Positions 45,230 to 56,329 of a stretch of 64,000 bases of DNA are shown piece after piece; positions within the stretch are counted from its first letter, which is position 1, and each line of letters begins with the position of its first letter. Under the pieces are notes generated by a model, which worked only from the letters and a program-made list of their open reading frames with translations, searched no databases and had not been told where the DNA came from. Position numbers and translations under genes: made by a program. The DNA is from Welwitschia mirabilis (Eukaryota; Gnetophyta; Gnetopsida; Welwitschiales): positions 173,645,580 to 173,709,579 of the forward strand of contig JBOZIK010000001.1 of assembly GCA_051453625.1 (NCBI GenBank). Direction: 5' to 3'.

Positions 45230-46830
45230 CATGGTAGTTTTAACAAAAGGTCTTAAACGTTTCCTCTAAAGCTATGAAGTTTAAAAGATAAGGTACTATT
45301 TAGATCTACTATTGCATGATTAATTCTACCTACAAAATTTTAAGACGTTTTTGATATTATCCTTTATATGTAACTTATAAGATGGTAAAATATTATACTA
45401 AATCATAGTGTTCATAGTTAATTAATAAACTTTTCCCATAGTAATGTAGAGTTTAAAATTTGTAGGAAAAAAAGGTTATGTGCCCTAGTAAAAGGGGTTA
45501 TGTGCTAATGTCAAAAGAGATTATGTGCCTATATAAAAGTGGTTATGTCCCTATATAAAAGCAATTATGAGCTCATCATTCTACTCTTTCATTCTCTTTA
45601 TTACTTGTTCTCACTTATTGGGAATGGGTACATCCTATAATATTATTTGATATAAATGTATGATATTATTTAAGTACATTTGACATACAAATAATTTAAA
45701 AAATGTTGCATGATGTTGTTTTAATGGCCTTTATTTTGTATATTTATTTTTTCTTTTCTTTTCTTTTATGTTTTTTTTCATGATACCTTAAAATTTTGCA
45801 TGATAGAATATTTTGAATTGTATCCTTGATTAAAATTTATGACATATATTTCATGGTAAGTTTCACATGATATTTCCATGAATTTTATAGCTTTTTATAT
45901 CTTTAACATGTCACATTATTTTGATGTATGCTATAGGTAATATTTTTTTGAAAATAATTTGATATCATGATTTCTATGCTAAATTATTCTTATGCTATAA
46001 ATAATTTGACTCATCATTTCTAGGATAAATTATTTTTATGCTATTAATCAGAATATCTAATTTAGAGTTTAATTTACATTATGGATGTAATAGAGTGCAT
46101 TTACATTTTTACATGTTGTTTTTTTTAATTCTATGTATCATGGTTGGATCTTCCAATTTTGAAGTGCAAGTTTCTTACTTTATAACATGGATGATTATGT
46201 ATTATAAAAAGTGTATTATATTCTTATGTTTAGTACTTATCTTTTTTTTCTTAATTTACACCATGATTGAATATTTTTCCTCTAGATTACAACTCTCATT
46301 TAGCATGATGAACTCTATTATCTAAAGTGTGTTCAAGATTGGCTTTGCCAACCAATGTAATAGGTCATGCCTAAAAATAATACCTGAATCTTGTAATTCT
46401 TTCTTCATTACAATCGTATGATATTGAATGCTTTTATGTTCATATAATAGATAACCATTGTATATTTTCCTTTCTCTCTTACAATTAGTTATTTGCTATC
46501 TAATTTTAACATCATCTAATGTAAGTTCTCAAAAATTATCTTGTAAGTACTTACGATTCAATGACAGAGACTATAATCCATAAGTATGAGAAATTAAAAT
46601 CATCTAAGATTACTTAATTTTTATATTAGTGATTTCATAGTGTAATTACATGAACTGGATTAGAGATGCTCAGTAAAATTTTTACTTGTGCAACATTATA
46701 GAGAAGAATTATGTTGGTTTATGATCATCATTATGTTTCTTAATTACTTAGTCCTAGAATATATTTATATATTAAATACTTTAGTGAGATTAGTTAATAT
46801 CTTAAAAAAATGAACTGCAAAAATTAGGGA
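45230..46830 (+). repeat. R2 repeat copy 2
   Basis: It is homologous to 24360-24772 plus 31511-32640, uninterrupted here. Homology continues past the primer-site-like position (TTAAATACTTTAGTGAGATTA in both), so this is an LTR plus leader from another element of the family, now truncated. 45460-45560 carries several 'TTATGTGCC(T/C)TATATAAAAG' units of about 25-30 bp. Confidence 0.7.
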
Positions 46831-47817
46831 CGTGGTAACAAAAATTTGGCATTCTTCTCCAAAATTCATTACTTTAAAGTGAAGTGGTAGCCTAATAGTA
46901 ACAGTAGAGCCTAGGTTTTTTTTTTTTTTTTAATTTGTCTTTTTCCTAGTGTGTCATAAACTAGAAAGGGAAGAAAGATATAATGAGACATCCATAACTC
47001 CCCTAAGTTAAGATTCATAGGCTTAGTTAATCACTAAAAAACTATCAAGTAGTGGAACTAGATTTATGTGGAGGATGTTAACTAGGTATCTTAAGGACTA
47101 ACTACTATTCTCACAAGTCATGGCTTTTAGGTGAAGTGGTAGCTTAACATTTATATATGAGGTATTTTATAAAATTTAAAGTTTGAAAAATATAAAATAA
47201 ATTAGATGTAAAAACTATTAAAAGTAATTTAGCCATATTGCATTTCATTGAAGAATCCTAGTTATTAAAAATAAAATTTTATTACATTTGGATAAAGCTT
47301 ATAGGTTTGTCATAGCATCTAAGTAATATAAAATGCATTGGTATCAATATTTTTAGAGTATACTAAATATGTCCAATACTCTTGTAACCTAAAAACATTC
47401 TTAAAATAATGTCTCACTATTATTGGTGATAACATGAATAACTTGTATAAGGTTGTAATACTTCAAATTTTGATGTGACGATTATGCCATTCATGATGTT
47501 GAAGTATGTGCCATGGAGGTAGTAAATATTTCTATAATAGCAAAATCATGTTGAGCACCCTCTATTATTTTTTGGATATTTATAGGTTCTTAATGTATAT
47601 GGCCTTCTGAGATAATGCCTTACTCATACTAAAGTTTTCAAATTATCAAAAAGTTAATGTGGCATAATATCTTGGGAATAGTCACAATCTGCACCAAAAT
47701 GAATGACACTTCCTTAGGCACTTAGCTCTATCATGATCACTGTTATTGTAGTAATGAGATCCATCCACCATTATAATAGGGATTTGGGGAGTATAAGAAG
47801 CCCCTCAATAATGGCTT
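46831..47817. other. AT-rich stretch with a duplicated 18-bp motif, no gene recognised
   Basis: GTGAAGTGGTAGCCTAA (about 46879) and GTGAAGTGGTAGCTTAAC (about 47131) are about 250 bp apart. The motif resembles an internal RNA polymerase III A box but no B box is seen. A T run lies at about 46916-46932. Confidence 0.4.
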
Positions 47818-48077
47818 TGTTGAAGCATAAAGAGCTTTGGTATTTTAAGTAAAAACAAATTAGAGCTTACACATGTGAGGTTAAGCTATAATTTCTCTAG
47901 TTTGTTAGAGTTTGTTAGGCTTTCTTTATCTATTGTAGGTGTACATATATGCTGTAACTAAAAAGCCCTATTCCAGATTTGGGGGAGAATATACAGAAAG
48001 AATTTTCATCATCATAGATATAGATTGTTCCCCATTTCTAATCTACAAAGATCAATCTAGTTTCAGAGTCTTCAACA
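47818..48077 (+). repeat. 5' LTR of the Retrofit-like element
   Basis: It starts TGTTGAAGCATAAAGAGC and ends TCTTCAACA, about 260 bp. It shares TTTGGTATTTTAAGTAAAAA and ATATATGCTGTAACTA with the 3' LTR. Confidence 0.85.
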
Positions 48078-48089
48078 TCATATCAGAGT
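48078..48089 (+). other. Degraded tRNA-iMet primer binding site
   Basis: TCATATCAGAGT directly follows the LTR. It keeps the ATCAGAG core of TGGTATCAGAGC. Confidence 0.6.
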
Positions 48090-48109
48090 GACATTAAAGA
48101 AGATGATAA

Positions 48110-49204
48110 ACATGGATTAATTTCAGAAACATACTGAGAAGGTCAATTTATCAATTTATTCTTGTTGTAATTGAAATTTCTCAATTCAAAATTTCTTTTA
48201 ATTTTTTTTCTCTTCTAAAAGTGGCAAGTGAAAGAAGAAATTCCTCTAGGGTTTCAAATTAGGTAGTAATTGATTTACATGATTATCTCTACATACATCC
48301 CTCTGATAACCCTAATGAAGTCCTTCTTAATAAAGTATTTGATGGATTAGGGTTTACAACATAGAGCAGGGCAATTAAAATTGCTCTTTCTGCCTAGAAC
48401 AAAATTGGTTTTATTGACAGTTAAATACAGAGGCCTATGCCAGATTCTAAAGTCTATTGAGGTTGGAAGAGATGCAATGATATGGTAATGTCATGGATTC
48501 TGAGTTCTCTTGAGAGAGACATTACCAAGAGTGTAGTATTTATACATCAACTCGTTAATTGCAGATAGAACTTAAATATCATTTTGGTCAACTGAATGGA
48601 GCACTACTATTCTAATTGCAGAAGGAATTGGTTTCTATTTCACAAGATTCATGTAGCATCTCAAATTACATACTTGAATCAAGAAGATCTCGGATGAGCT
48701 TAGCAATTTGTATACATTTCCACCTTGTAATTATGGATCGATATAAGCAATAGCATAATTTAACAAAGACCAACACTTGGTAAAATTTCTTATAGGATTG
48801 AATGAATATTACACTTTTATATGATGGAATATCTTGATGATGAAGCCTCTTCTATCAGTTACTCAGGCATATTCCATGCTAGTTTAGGAGAAAAAATAAT
48901 GAGAGTTTCACAATAATTTGAATTTCATGAGTGACTATTCTTCTTTTAATGTTACTACTACTCAAAACTGGGGAATGCTCATTAATTAGAAAAATAAAGA
49001 CCTACTTTACAGGTATTGCAAGAAAAAAAATCATGTGATTGAGAATTACTTAAAGCTGAAGGATTATTCTCTAAACTTTAAGTTTAGAAAGTTAAGGAGA
49101 GGAGTAGCTACAAATATGTATGAAGGTATAGGAGAGTTAAAAACACAAGACGAAGATGATTTTCAATCAATTGGAATGCAAGGCCTATCACAACAATAAT
49201 ATCA
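48110..49204 (+). pseudogene. gag relic of the Retrofit-like element
   Basis: The frame reads YLHPSDNPNEVLLNKVFDGL then GFTT*SRAIKIALSA*NKIG and FIDS (about 48285-48422), matching the copia gag start 'HPSDNPG--LVS--LDG-NY--WSRAM-IAL-AKNKLGF-DG'. A zinc knuckle at 49008-49049 reads YRYCKKKNHVIENY; the first and last Cys are both Tyr (TAC). The frame then runs into a 465-N gap. Confidence 0.8.
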
Positions 49205-49669
49205 NNNNNNNNNNNNNNNNNNNNNNNNNNNNNNNNNNNNNNNNNNNNNNNNNNNNNNNNNNNNNNNNNNNNNNNNNNNNNNNNNNNNNNNNNNNNNNNN
49301 NNNNNNNNNNNNNNNNNNNNNNNNNNNNNNNNNNNNNNNNNNNNNNNNNNNNNNNNNNNNNNNNNNNNNNNNNNNNNNNNNNNNNNNNNNNNNNNNNNNN
49401 NNNNNNNNNNNNNNNNNNNNNNNNNNNNNNNNNNNNNNNNNNNNNNNNNNNNNNNNNNNNNNNNNNNNNNNNNNNNNNNNNNNNNNNNNNNNNNNNNNNN
49501 NNNNNNNNNNNNNNNNNNNNNNNNNNNNNNNNNNNNNNNNNNNNNNNNNNNNNNNNNNNNNNNNNNNNNNNNNNNNNNNNNNNNNNNNNNNNNNNNNNNN
49601 NNNNNNNNNNNNNNNNNNNNNNNNNNNNNNNNNNNNNNNNNNNNNNNNNNNNNNNNNNNNNNNNNNNNN
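49205..49669. other. Assembly gap, 465 N
   Basis: It covers the expected end of gag and the protease of the Retrofit-like element. Confidence 0.99.
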
Positions 49670-50405
49670 TTGGTAGGAAGGTGGTAGACTTGTACTACTT
49701 ACAAATTAAAGATGAAGATTCTTCTGGAAATAATTTGAGTTCAGTAGTTTTCTTGAATAGATCTGTTAGTTCTATTAATTCATGTAATTCTTCTTGTTCA
49801 TAAAAAATCTTTGTTCATCTGATTCTAACATGATGCCAAGTGCTACTAATGTGCAAAATACCTTGATTTGGCATTATAGACTTAGGCATCTTCCTTTATA
49901 AAACATGTCTACTTTGAACATTATAGATAATCATAAAGTTTTGGATTTTCCTTGTGATGTTTTTCCAAAGGCAAGACAACATAAATTGCCTTTTTCATTT
50001 AGTTCAATTCATATAGTTTAATGTCTTCAGTTGGTACATATAGATCTTTGGGGTCCATATCATTTTTCTACTTATTCCTGTTACAAGTATTTTATCACAC
50101 TTGTTGATGATTTTAGTAGGGCAACTTGGACACATATTCTTAATAGCAAAAGTAATGCCCTAATAATCATTAAGTCCTTTGTTCAAATGGTTGATACACA
50201 ATATAATGTTAAGGTTAAGATCATACAAAGTGATAATGCACTTGAATTAGGTTTTAGCAAGGAGGGTATTTCTTTCTTCTAAAGAAAAAATATCCTTCAT
50301 CAAACTAGTGTTTGAGATACACTCCAACAAAATGGGGTTGTTGAAAGAAAATACAAACACCTCTTAAAAACCTCTAGGGCAGTGTTATTTCAATTTAAAC
50401 TACCT
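49670..50405 (+). pseudogene. Integrase relic of the Retrofit-like element, first part
   Basis: It begins after the gap with a gag-pre-integrase block, IWHYRLRHLPL (about 49865-49900). It continues VHIDLWGPYHFSTYSCYKYF then ITLVDDFSRATWTHIL (50034-50141), and IIQSDNALELGF (about 50220-50255). QQNGVVERKYKHLLKTSRAV follows (about 50328-50385). The DD(35)E residues are visible: D in HIDLWG, D in QSDNA and E in VVERK. Two or three stops break the frame. Confidence 0.9.
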
Positions 50406-50542
50406 NNNNNNNNNNNNNNNNNNNNNNNNNNNNNNNNNNNNNNNNNNNNNNNNNNNNNNNNNNNNNNNNNNNNNNNNNNNNNNNNNNNNNNNNNNNNNNN
50501 NNNNNNNNNNNNNNNNNNNNNNNNNNNNNNNNNNNNNNNNNN
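50406..50542. other. Assembly gap, 137 N
   Basis: It lies inside the integrase. The same frame is open on both sides (50382-50810), so the N count may be close to the true length. Confidence 0.99.
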
Positions 50543-50810
50543 TTGTCTTTGTTATGCTTCTTCTCTTAAGAGGCATAGAAATAAATTCCAACCAAGGGCT
50601 ATTTCTTGTGTCTTCATTGGTTACCCAGTTGAACAAAAAGATTATAAGCTTTTGAGTCTTGAGGATAAACAAATTTTTATTAGTAGAGATGTTGTATTCC
50701 ATAAGATTTTTTTCCCATTCCATCATAAAACATCCCACAATGATGTTCCTTTTCTTCCTTATCCTATTCTAGATGAATCACAACCTACTAAAGTTCTAAT
50801 TGTGCCTTAA
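50543..50810 (+). pseudogene. Integrase C-terminus of the Retrofit-like element
   Basis: The frame reads [20 protein letters not shown] then [20 protein letters not shown] and [14 protein letters not shown]. This is the copia block 'CLCYAST----RDKF-PRA--CVFLGYP---KGYKL-DL-----F-SRDV-FHE--FPF'. Confidence 0.9.
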
Positions 50811-51059
50811 CATCTCACTAATAATAGTGACCTTGTTCTCCTAATCAGCCATCTGGTTTTACTTATCCTCATCTACATTCACCTTCTCCATCTTCTTAAC
50901 CACAAAGAAAATCTACTTGAACAAGAAAATTACCAAATTATCTTTAAGATTTTGTTTGTGGAAGCATGATAGCCACTAATCTATCTAGTCATGACTTAAG
51001 CTAATAACCATTTATTTCTTTTCTACCTTAAAATTCATCTCTCTTATCTTCTTCACATC

Positions 51060-52000
51060 AAGAGTATGGTTTAAAATCAAAGTCTATATCTTTTGATCAG
51101 CATGCATTAATTGAATCTAATCCTTTGCATGAGCCTCTTAATTATGAAGATGCAATTAGATATCCAACTTTGCAAGAAGCCATAAAAAAGGAGTTTAAAG
51201 CCCTTAGTGCTAATCATGCTTGGAATCTAGTGCCTCTTCCATCAAACAAGAAACCCATTGGATGTAAGTGGATGTTTAAAATTAAGAAAAGAGCCAATGA
51301 AACAATTGAATAATATAAAGTGAAGGTATTGATTACAGCAAAAATTTCTCTCTGGTAGTTAAGATGACTAAAATTTGGACCTTGGTGGCTATGGCAGTTA
51401 AAAGAAAGTGGGATGTTTACCAATTGGATGTGAATAATGCATTTCTTCATGGAGAATTAGTAGAGGAGGTATATATGAAGGCTTCACCCAGCTTGTCTTT
51501 GCTTTATTTAGATTTGGTTTGCAAATTAACCAAATCACTTTATGGTTTAAAATAGACCTCATATCAATGGTACTTAAAGCTTAGTGATTTTTTTGCATCT
51601 TTGGGATTTCAATAATCTCACAATGTCTATTCTCTCTTTAAGAAGGGTTCAGTCAATTAATTAGTTATTATTGGGGTTTATGTGGATGATATATTACTAA
51701 CTAGTCCTAATGTCTATGAAATATAGTACCTTAAGTCTCAACTTGATTCTCAGTTTTAGATTAAAGTTCTTGACTTATTAACTTACTTTCTTGGCCTAGA
51801 ATTTCAAAATAGTGGTATGCTTGTTTTTCAAACTAAGTTTTGTCAATCTCTTTTAATTGAGAATGATTTCAGTGCTGCAAAACCACTCTTGACTCCCTTG
51901 GAGGTAAATCACAAGTTGTGATCTGATGATGGTGCCTTGATTCTAGACCCTAGTACATATAGATGAATTATTAGGAAATTGAATTATTTGATAAATACTC
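51060..52000 (+). pseudogene. Reverse transcriptase relic of the Retrofit-like element
   Basis: It opens MHEPLNYEDAIRYPTLQEAI, then KKEFKALSANHAWNLVPLPS and NKKPIGCKWMFKIK (51125-51285). Then come [20 protein letters not shown] (about 51421-51480) and SLYGLK. YVDD at 51679-51690 is intact, unlike the other RTs here. TPLEVN-like sequence follows near 51893. Stops and a small deletion after 51313 break the frame. Confidence 0.9.
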
Positions 52001-52560
52001 ATCTAGACATCTTATATGTTGTGCAATTTCTAAGCCAATTCATGCCAACACCTCGAAAACCTTATCTTAAAGAAGCCCAACATGTTTTACAATATCTTAG
52101 GTACAATCTAGCTCAAGGGACTTTGTTTAATTCCCAATTAGAGTTGCAGTTATGTGGATTTAGTGATTCAGATTGGATGTCATGCTCTGAATCTAGAAGA
52201 TCAATTTTTGGATATTGTGTTATGTTTGTTGGTTCATTGATCTCTTGAAATCAAAGAAGTAAGCAATAGTGTCTTTCTCATCTACAGAAGTAGAATATCG
52301 ATCTTTTCATCATCTTACAATTGAGTTCGTATGGAAATCTTAATTGCTAGAAGATATTTCCATCTCAGTTTCTTTCCCAATGTTAGCGTTTACTGATAGC
52401 CAATTTGCTTTATAACTTGCTAAAACTCCAATTCTACATGAGTGGATAAAACACGTAAAATTGGATTATCACTCCATTCATGACAAATATTTGGATGGTT
52501 TTCTTGGACTGCATTATTTATCTTCCTTTGAACAACTCACAGACATTTTTACCAAGCCAT
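52001..52560 (+). pseudogene. RT end and RNase H relic of the Retrofit-like element
   Basis: The frame gives LINTHLDILYVVQFLSQFMP then HVLQYLRYNLAQGTLFNS, and CGFSDSDWMSCSESRRSIFG with YCVMFVGSLIS. The phrases 'SQFM--PR', 'QG-LF' and 'CDSDWA-C-DSRRS-TG' are typical of the Retrofit/Ale lineage. Later blocks (52390-52440, 52530-52560) cross frames. Confidence 0.88.
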
Positions 52561-52624
52561 TACATGGGCAATCTCACTATCATCTTCTTCTCAAGTTGGG
52601 GATTTTATTCTTACACCCTCCAAC

Positions 52625-52885
52625 TTAAAGGAGGGTGTTGGATTGTAAAGAACTTTGGTATTTTAAGTAAAAACAAATCAGAGCTTACATGTATGAGGCT
52701 AAGCTATAATTTCTCTAGTTTGTTAGGCCTCCTCTATCTACTATAGGTGTATATATATGCTGTAACTAGAAATCCCTATTCTAGATTTGGAGGAGAAATA
52801 TACAAACAGAATTTTCATCATTACAGATATTGATTGTTCTCCATTTTTAATTTGTAACAATCAATCCAATTTTAGAGTCTTTAAC
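52625..52885 (+). repeat. Polypurine tract and 3' LTR of the Retrofit-like element
   Basis: TTAAAGGAGGG at 52625-52635 precedes TGTTGGATTG. The LTR ends TCTTTAACA at 52885 and matches the 5' LTR over about 250 bp. Confidence 0.85.
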
Positions 52886-53584
52886 ATAGGTTTTTAATTT
52901 CTCATGAGACTGCAACAAACATTCGTAAGTAAGTTATCAATACAAATATTATTTAGAGAGGGCTCTCAACAACAATTAATTTGTTTCCCTCACATGTCTA
53001 CAAGGCCCTTCCAATCTTTCACCCACTACTACACATTTCAAAAAGCTCCTTCTCCTGCTCTCCTTTGTCTTCACATCTTTTAGGAATCTATAATTTCCAG
53101 ACCAATGACTAGTTATCAAAATGGTAAAGGAAAAAGGAAAGGAGGCTCGGAAAGAAGGAAAGATATGCCAAAATATGTAAAAAGAGCTCTAAAATTTTAA
53201 GTCGACAAAACTAGTAGATATCTAAAGAAGGCAAAGATGTAAAAAGAATAGGCATTAAAGCTCTGATATATATTCTCCTTTGTAGAATGTCCTGTGAGGT
53301 TTTGAAGACTTATAACTCCATTTTGATAGAATGATTAATGCTTGTGACCAAAAAATACACCACATCCTAGTTGAGCTAATTCATTAGCCATCATACAGAA
53401 TCAAAGGATCAAAAGAAATGGCCATAGGTAGTAGTGTTAAGGCTGTGGATGCCATGGCAATAATGATGGGATGTTGGCAAGACTGCTGAATAAGAAAATG
53501 AAGGTTGCACAAATTTCGCGATCAAAGGACTACTCGCCTATGGAGCTGGCAGTAGCATTGTTTTATAAAAAACAATCATTAAAG

Positions 53585-53594
53585 NNNNNNNNNN
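53585..53594. other. Assembly gap, 10 N
   Basis: A nominal 10-N spacer in unassigned DNA. Confidence 0.97.
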
Positions 53595-53844
53595 AAGAAG
53601 TAAAACATGAAGAATACCTTTTTTAGAGTTTTAATCCTAATATATTATTATAAAAGATGTGGGGAATTCACTTTAGGTGATACATAATAAGAATGTTGTG
53701 AGCACATGTTCTTTTATTTTATAGCTTATATTATGTATTCCTAGAATGCTTTACTATTAGCTATCACGAATTATTATTCTAACGACAAAGGACAAAAGGG
53801 CAGTCTTCTTAAATTTGTATGTTTATTTTACATTGGATTAATAA

Positions 53845-53944
53845 NNNNNNNNNNNNNNNNNNNNNNNNNNNNNNNNNNNNNNNNNNNNNNNNNNNNNNNN
53901 NNNNNNNNNNNNNNNNNNNNNNNNNNNNNNNNNNNNNNNNNNNN
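53845..53944. other. Assembly gap, 100 N, with identical 50-bp flanks
   Basis: The flanks AAAGGGCAGTCTTCTT...GGATTAATAA are identical on both sides. This is most simply an unmerged contig overlap. Confidence 0.97.
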
Positions 53945-54049
53945 AAAGGGCAGTCTTCTTAAATTTGTATGTTTATTTTACATTGGATTAATAAGAAAGA
54001 AAAACATTTAAATAGACTATAAAATCATTAAGTGAGGATGAGGATAGAA

Positions 54050-54570
54050 AATATAATATAAAAAGTTAAATGATAATATAAAATATAGTTTATTACATGT
54101 ATATTTATTTCATATATGGTATTGTACTATATTATATTATATGTATAGTATAATATTATACTTCATTATGTTATGTTATAATTATATTATATTATAGAGT
54201 ATATATTATATTTCATGTAAATTATATTATTTTTCATATATATTATATTACGCATTATGTCATAATATATTATACTACACATATATTGTATTATATTATA
54301 TTACATTATAAAAAATTATATAACATATTGTATAGTATAATATAATCCATATGTTATCTTATATGATATCATATTATAACATATTTTAATATATTTTATT
54401 ATATGCATAATTTGGCATTTACACATTATATAATATCATATCATGTTATATTATATTATATTATTATTATAATTATATTATATTGCATAAGGATTATGTT
54501 ATATCTTATTATAGGATATGCACAATAGTATATTATTTTATATTATGTTACCTCATGTGCATAATACTAC
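54050..54570. repeat. Near-pure A/T tract with TATAT/ATTATA units
   Basis: About 520 bp dominated by TATTATATTATA-like words with occasional ATGC, CACAT or CATA. It is self-complementary at many scales, so single strands could fold extensively. No coding potential. Confidence 0.85.
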
Positions 54571-55700
54571 AAACATATTATAAAGGGTATTCGTGTGAAT
54601 TTATTATCTTAAAATGTATTGGAGTTTAAGAGATATTTCAAACTCAAAATTCTAGTATTTGTACCTTTTACTTAAATTACCATGACCACCTAATCAAATA
54701 AATCTAATAATGCCTTAACTGTCACATTATCCAAGCACAAGTTAAAAGTAAACTATAAATAATAATGGAACTTTAAAATTAGTTTTTCAAATGTATACTA
54801 GATAAATAGTGCATGCTTAAACATATATTTGTGTGAGATATAAAATGTTAGATAAATAATTAGACTTCATTAACTAAAAAATGCTTAATCAGATGATACA
54901 ATTTTTCCAATGTCTTTTGCTTTCCATGTCATCTTATAATAGTACCACTGTATGTTATCTACCTGCCTTACCCAAATAGCTATTAGAGTAGCCCTTCCTT
55001 ACACTAGTGTAGACCAAATGTAGGAGATTGGATTAGACTTGTATGTATCGTGAATAATAGAATTGGGAGTATGTTAGTTACTAGAGCCCTTTCTAGCACC
55101 TACATAAGATAGCAGATTAACACTATCGAACCTGACCAAGCTACTATATGGATGGGGCAAGTCTTCTTGTAATTATATATAGTCAGGGTGCATGGTGGAT
55201 CGATCATGGAATAAGTACTAGTGTAGGTTCCTCACTTTTTGACGTAAGTACATTCAAGCTAAAACAACTAATAGCTACCTTTCAAGTTGAAACAACTATC
55301 TTTCAAGTTGAAACAACTAGATATTCCTTAATGTGATAAAGCTTTAATGTCAAAAACTAAAGAAGGAATTTTTGACATGTCATTTAATTAAAAGATACAT
55401 AGATATTAGAAAGCATAACAAAAGGGAACCTCTCATAAAGAAATTAAAGGGTTAATTAGCAAGGAGCTAGCATTGTTTCATCTCTTGGATTTGGATCTTC
55501 ATTATAATCATCTTCATTGTTCATACTTATAATAGCAATAATAACTTCAAGAATCTTAAGTCTTCATCAAAGAAAATATTTAGGCTTATAATTCTATTGA
55601 ATTTTTATTTTTTTATTATTAATTATTTTATTGTTGAATATTATTGTAGAGTCCATTCTTGAATATCAAATATTTTATAAGATAACCCTTTAGGGATGTG
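54571..55700. other. Unassigned AT-rich stretch
   Basis: No gene is recognised. It may contain the start of the plus-strand Sirevirus LTR. The frame 55148-55336 (+) partly translates the 19-bp repeats below and is not supported. Confidence 0.4.
55262..55322. repeat. 19-bp direct repeat with palindromic core
   Basis: TTTCAAGTTGAAACAACTA occurs at about 55280 and again at about 55301, with a diverged earlier copy near 55247 (CATTCAAGCTAAAACAACTA). TTTCAAGTTGAAA is nearly its own reverse complement. Confidence 0.8.
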
Positions 55701-55714
55701 CATTTAATATTTTG

Positions 55715-56115
55715 CTTTAAACACTTGTTGGATGTAAGATTATTTGTTAGCTAAAAAACCATTATTTCCTAATGGATGAGAGAGTGCTATCTTGTGATAA
55801 GACTCTTATTATTATAAAGATTTATGGTGTGCTTGTAAAAATCACTATTTTCTTATTAGGAAGACAATGCTGCTTTTTAAGAAGACTCTCATTGTTGTAA
55901 AGATTAATGGTGCACTTATAAAACCCCTTGTTTCCTTAAAGTAAAGAAAGTGCTACCTTGTGAGGAGACTCTTATTGTTGTAAAGGTTTGTGATGTACCT
56001 ATAAAAACCACTACTCCCTTAAGGGGGAGAGAATACTTCCTTAAAAATATACTTTCATTTGATATAAGATTAGTGGTGTGCCAGAAAACCATTGTTTTTT
56101 TGTAGGTTAAAAATA
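55715..56115 (+). repeat. Five ~82-bp tandem repeats in a probable Sirevirus 5' LTR
   Basis: Units start near 55720, 55801, 55884, 55965 and 56049. Each holds GACTCTTATTGTTGTAAAG, then TT-(A/G)TGGTG(T/C)(G/A)C-TATAAAA-CCA-T, and a purine-rich AAGAAAGTGCTACCTTGTGA. They lie just upstream of a primer site, so they are probably in the U3/R part of the LTR. The left LTR end cannot be placed. Confidence 0.75.
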
Positions 56116-56286
56116 TCCAAAGATGTGAGTAGAAGCTACCCTCTCTATGTGGACATACCTAGGTTGGAAACCAATGTTATCTTAGTAAGGTCTTTCATTA
56201 TGCATTTTAATTTTATTATTTGATTTAATTTTTACTATTTAATGGAACTTATTAACCCTTCTCCTTTGAGTTTAACAATCCTTAAG

Positions 56287-56298
56287 TGGTATCAAAGT
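56287..56298 (+). other. Degraded tRNA-iMet primer binding site (Sirevirus, + strand)
   Basis: TGGTATCAAAGT differs from TGGTATCAGAGC by one G-to-A and one C-to-T change. An LTR end, GAGTTTAACA, lies about 10 bp upstream. Confidence 0.75.
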
Positions 56299-56329
56299 GG
56301 TACTCACAAAAAAGAGTAACTTCATTAAG

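Larger units (their letters stand above)
47818..52885 (+). mobile_element. Retrofit/Ale-like Ty1/copia retrotransposon, decayed, with two gaps
   Basis: LTRs at 47818-48077 and 52636-52885 flank a gag-protease-integrase-RT-RNase H polyprotein relic in copia order. About 600 bases are missing in two N gaps (49205-49669 and 50406-50542), hiding the protease and part of integrase. Flanking 5-mers (GGCTT and TAGGT) do not form a clear target duplication. Confidence 0.85.
52886..54049. other. Unassigned stretch with two gaps
   Basis: No gene is recognised. It contains a 10-N gap (53585-53594) and a 100-N gap (53845-53944). The 50 bases before the latter (53795-53844) are repeated exactly after it (53945-53994). 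Confidence 0.5.

Noticed and set aside
47813-52890. Target-site duplication of the Retrofit-like element
   Set aside because: The flanking 5-mers GGCTT and TAGGT do not match even allowing one transition at the same offset.
55715-56115. CRISPR-like array
   Set aside because: An 82-bp tandem repeat next to a retroelement primer site in plant DNA; no repeat-spacer structure.
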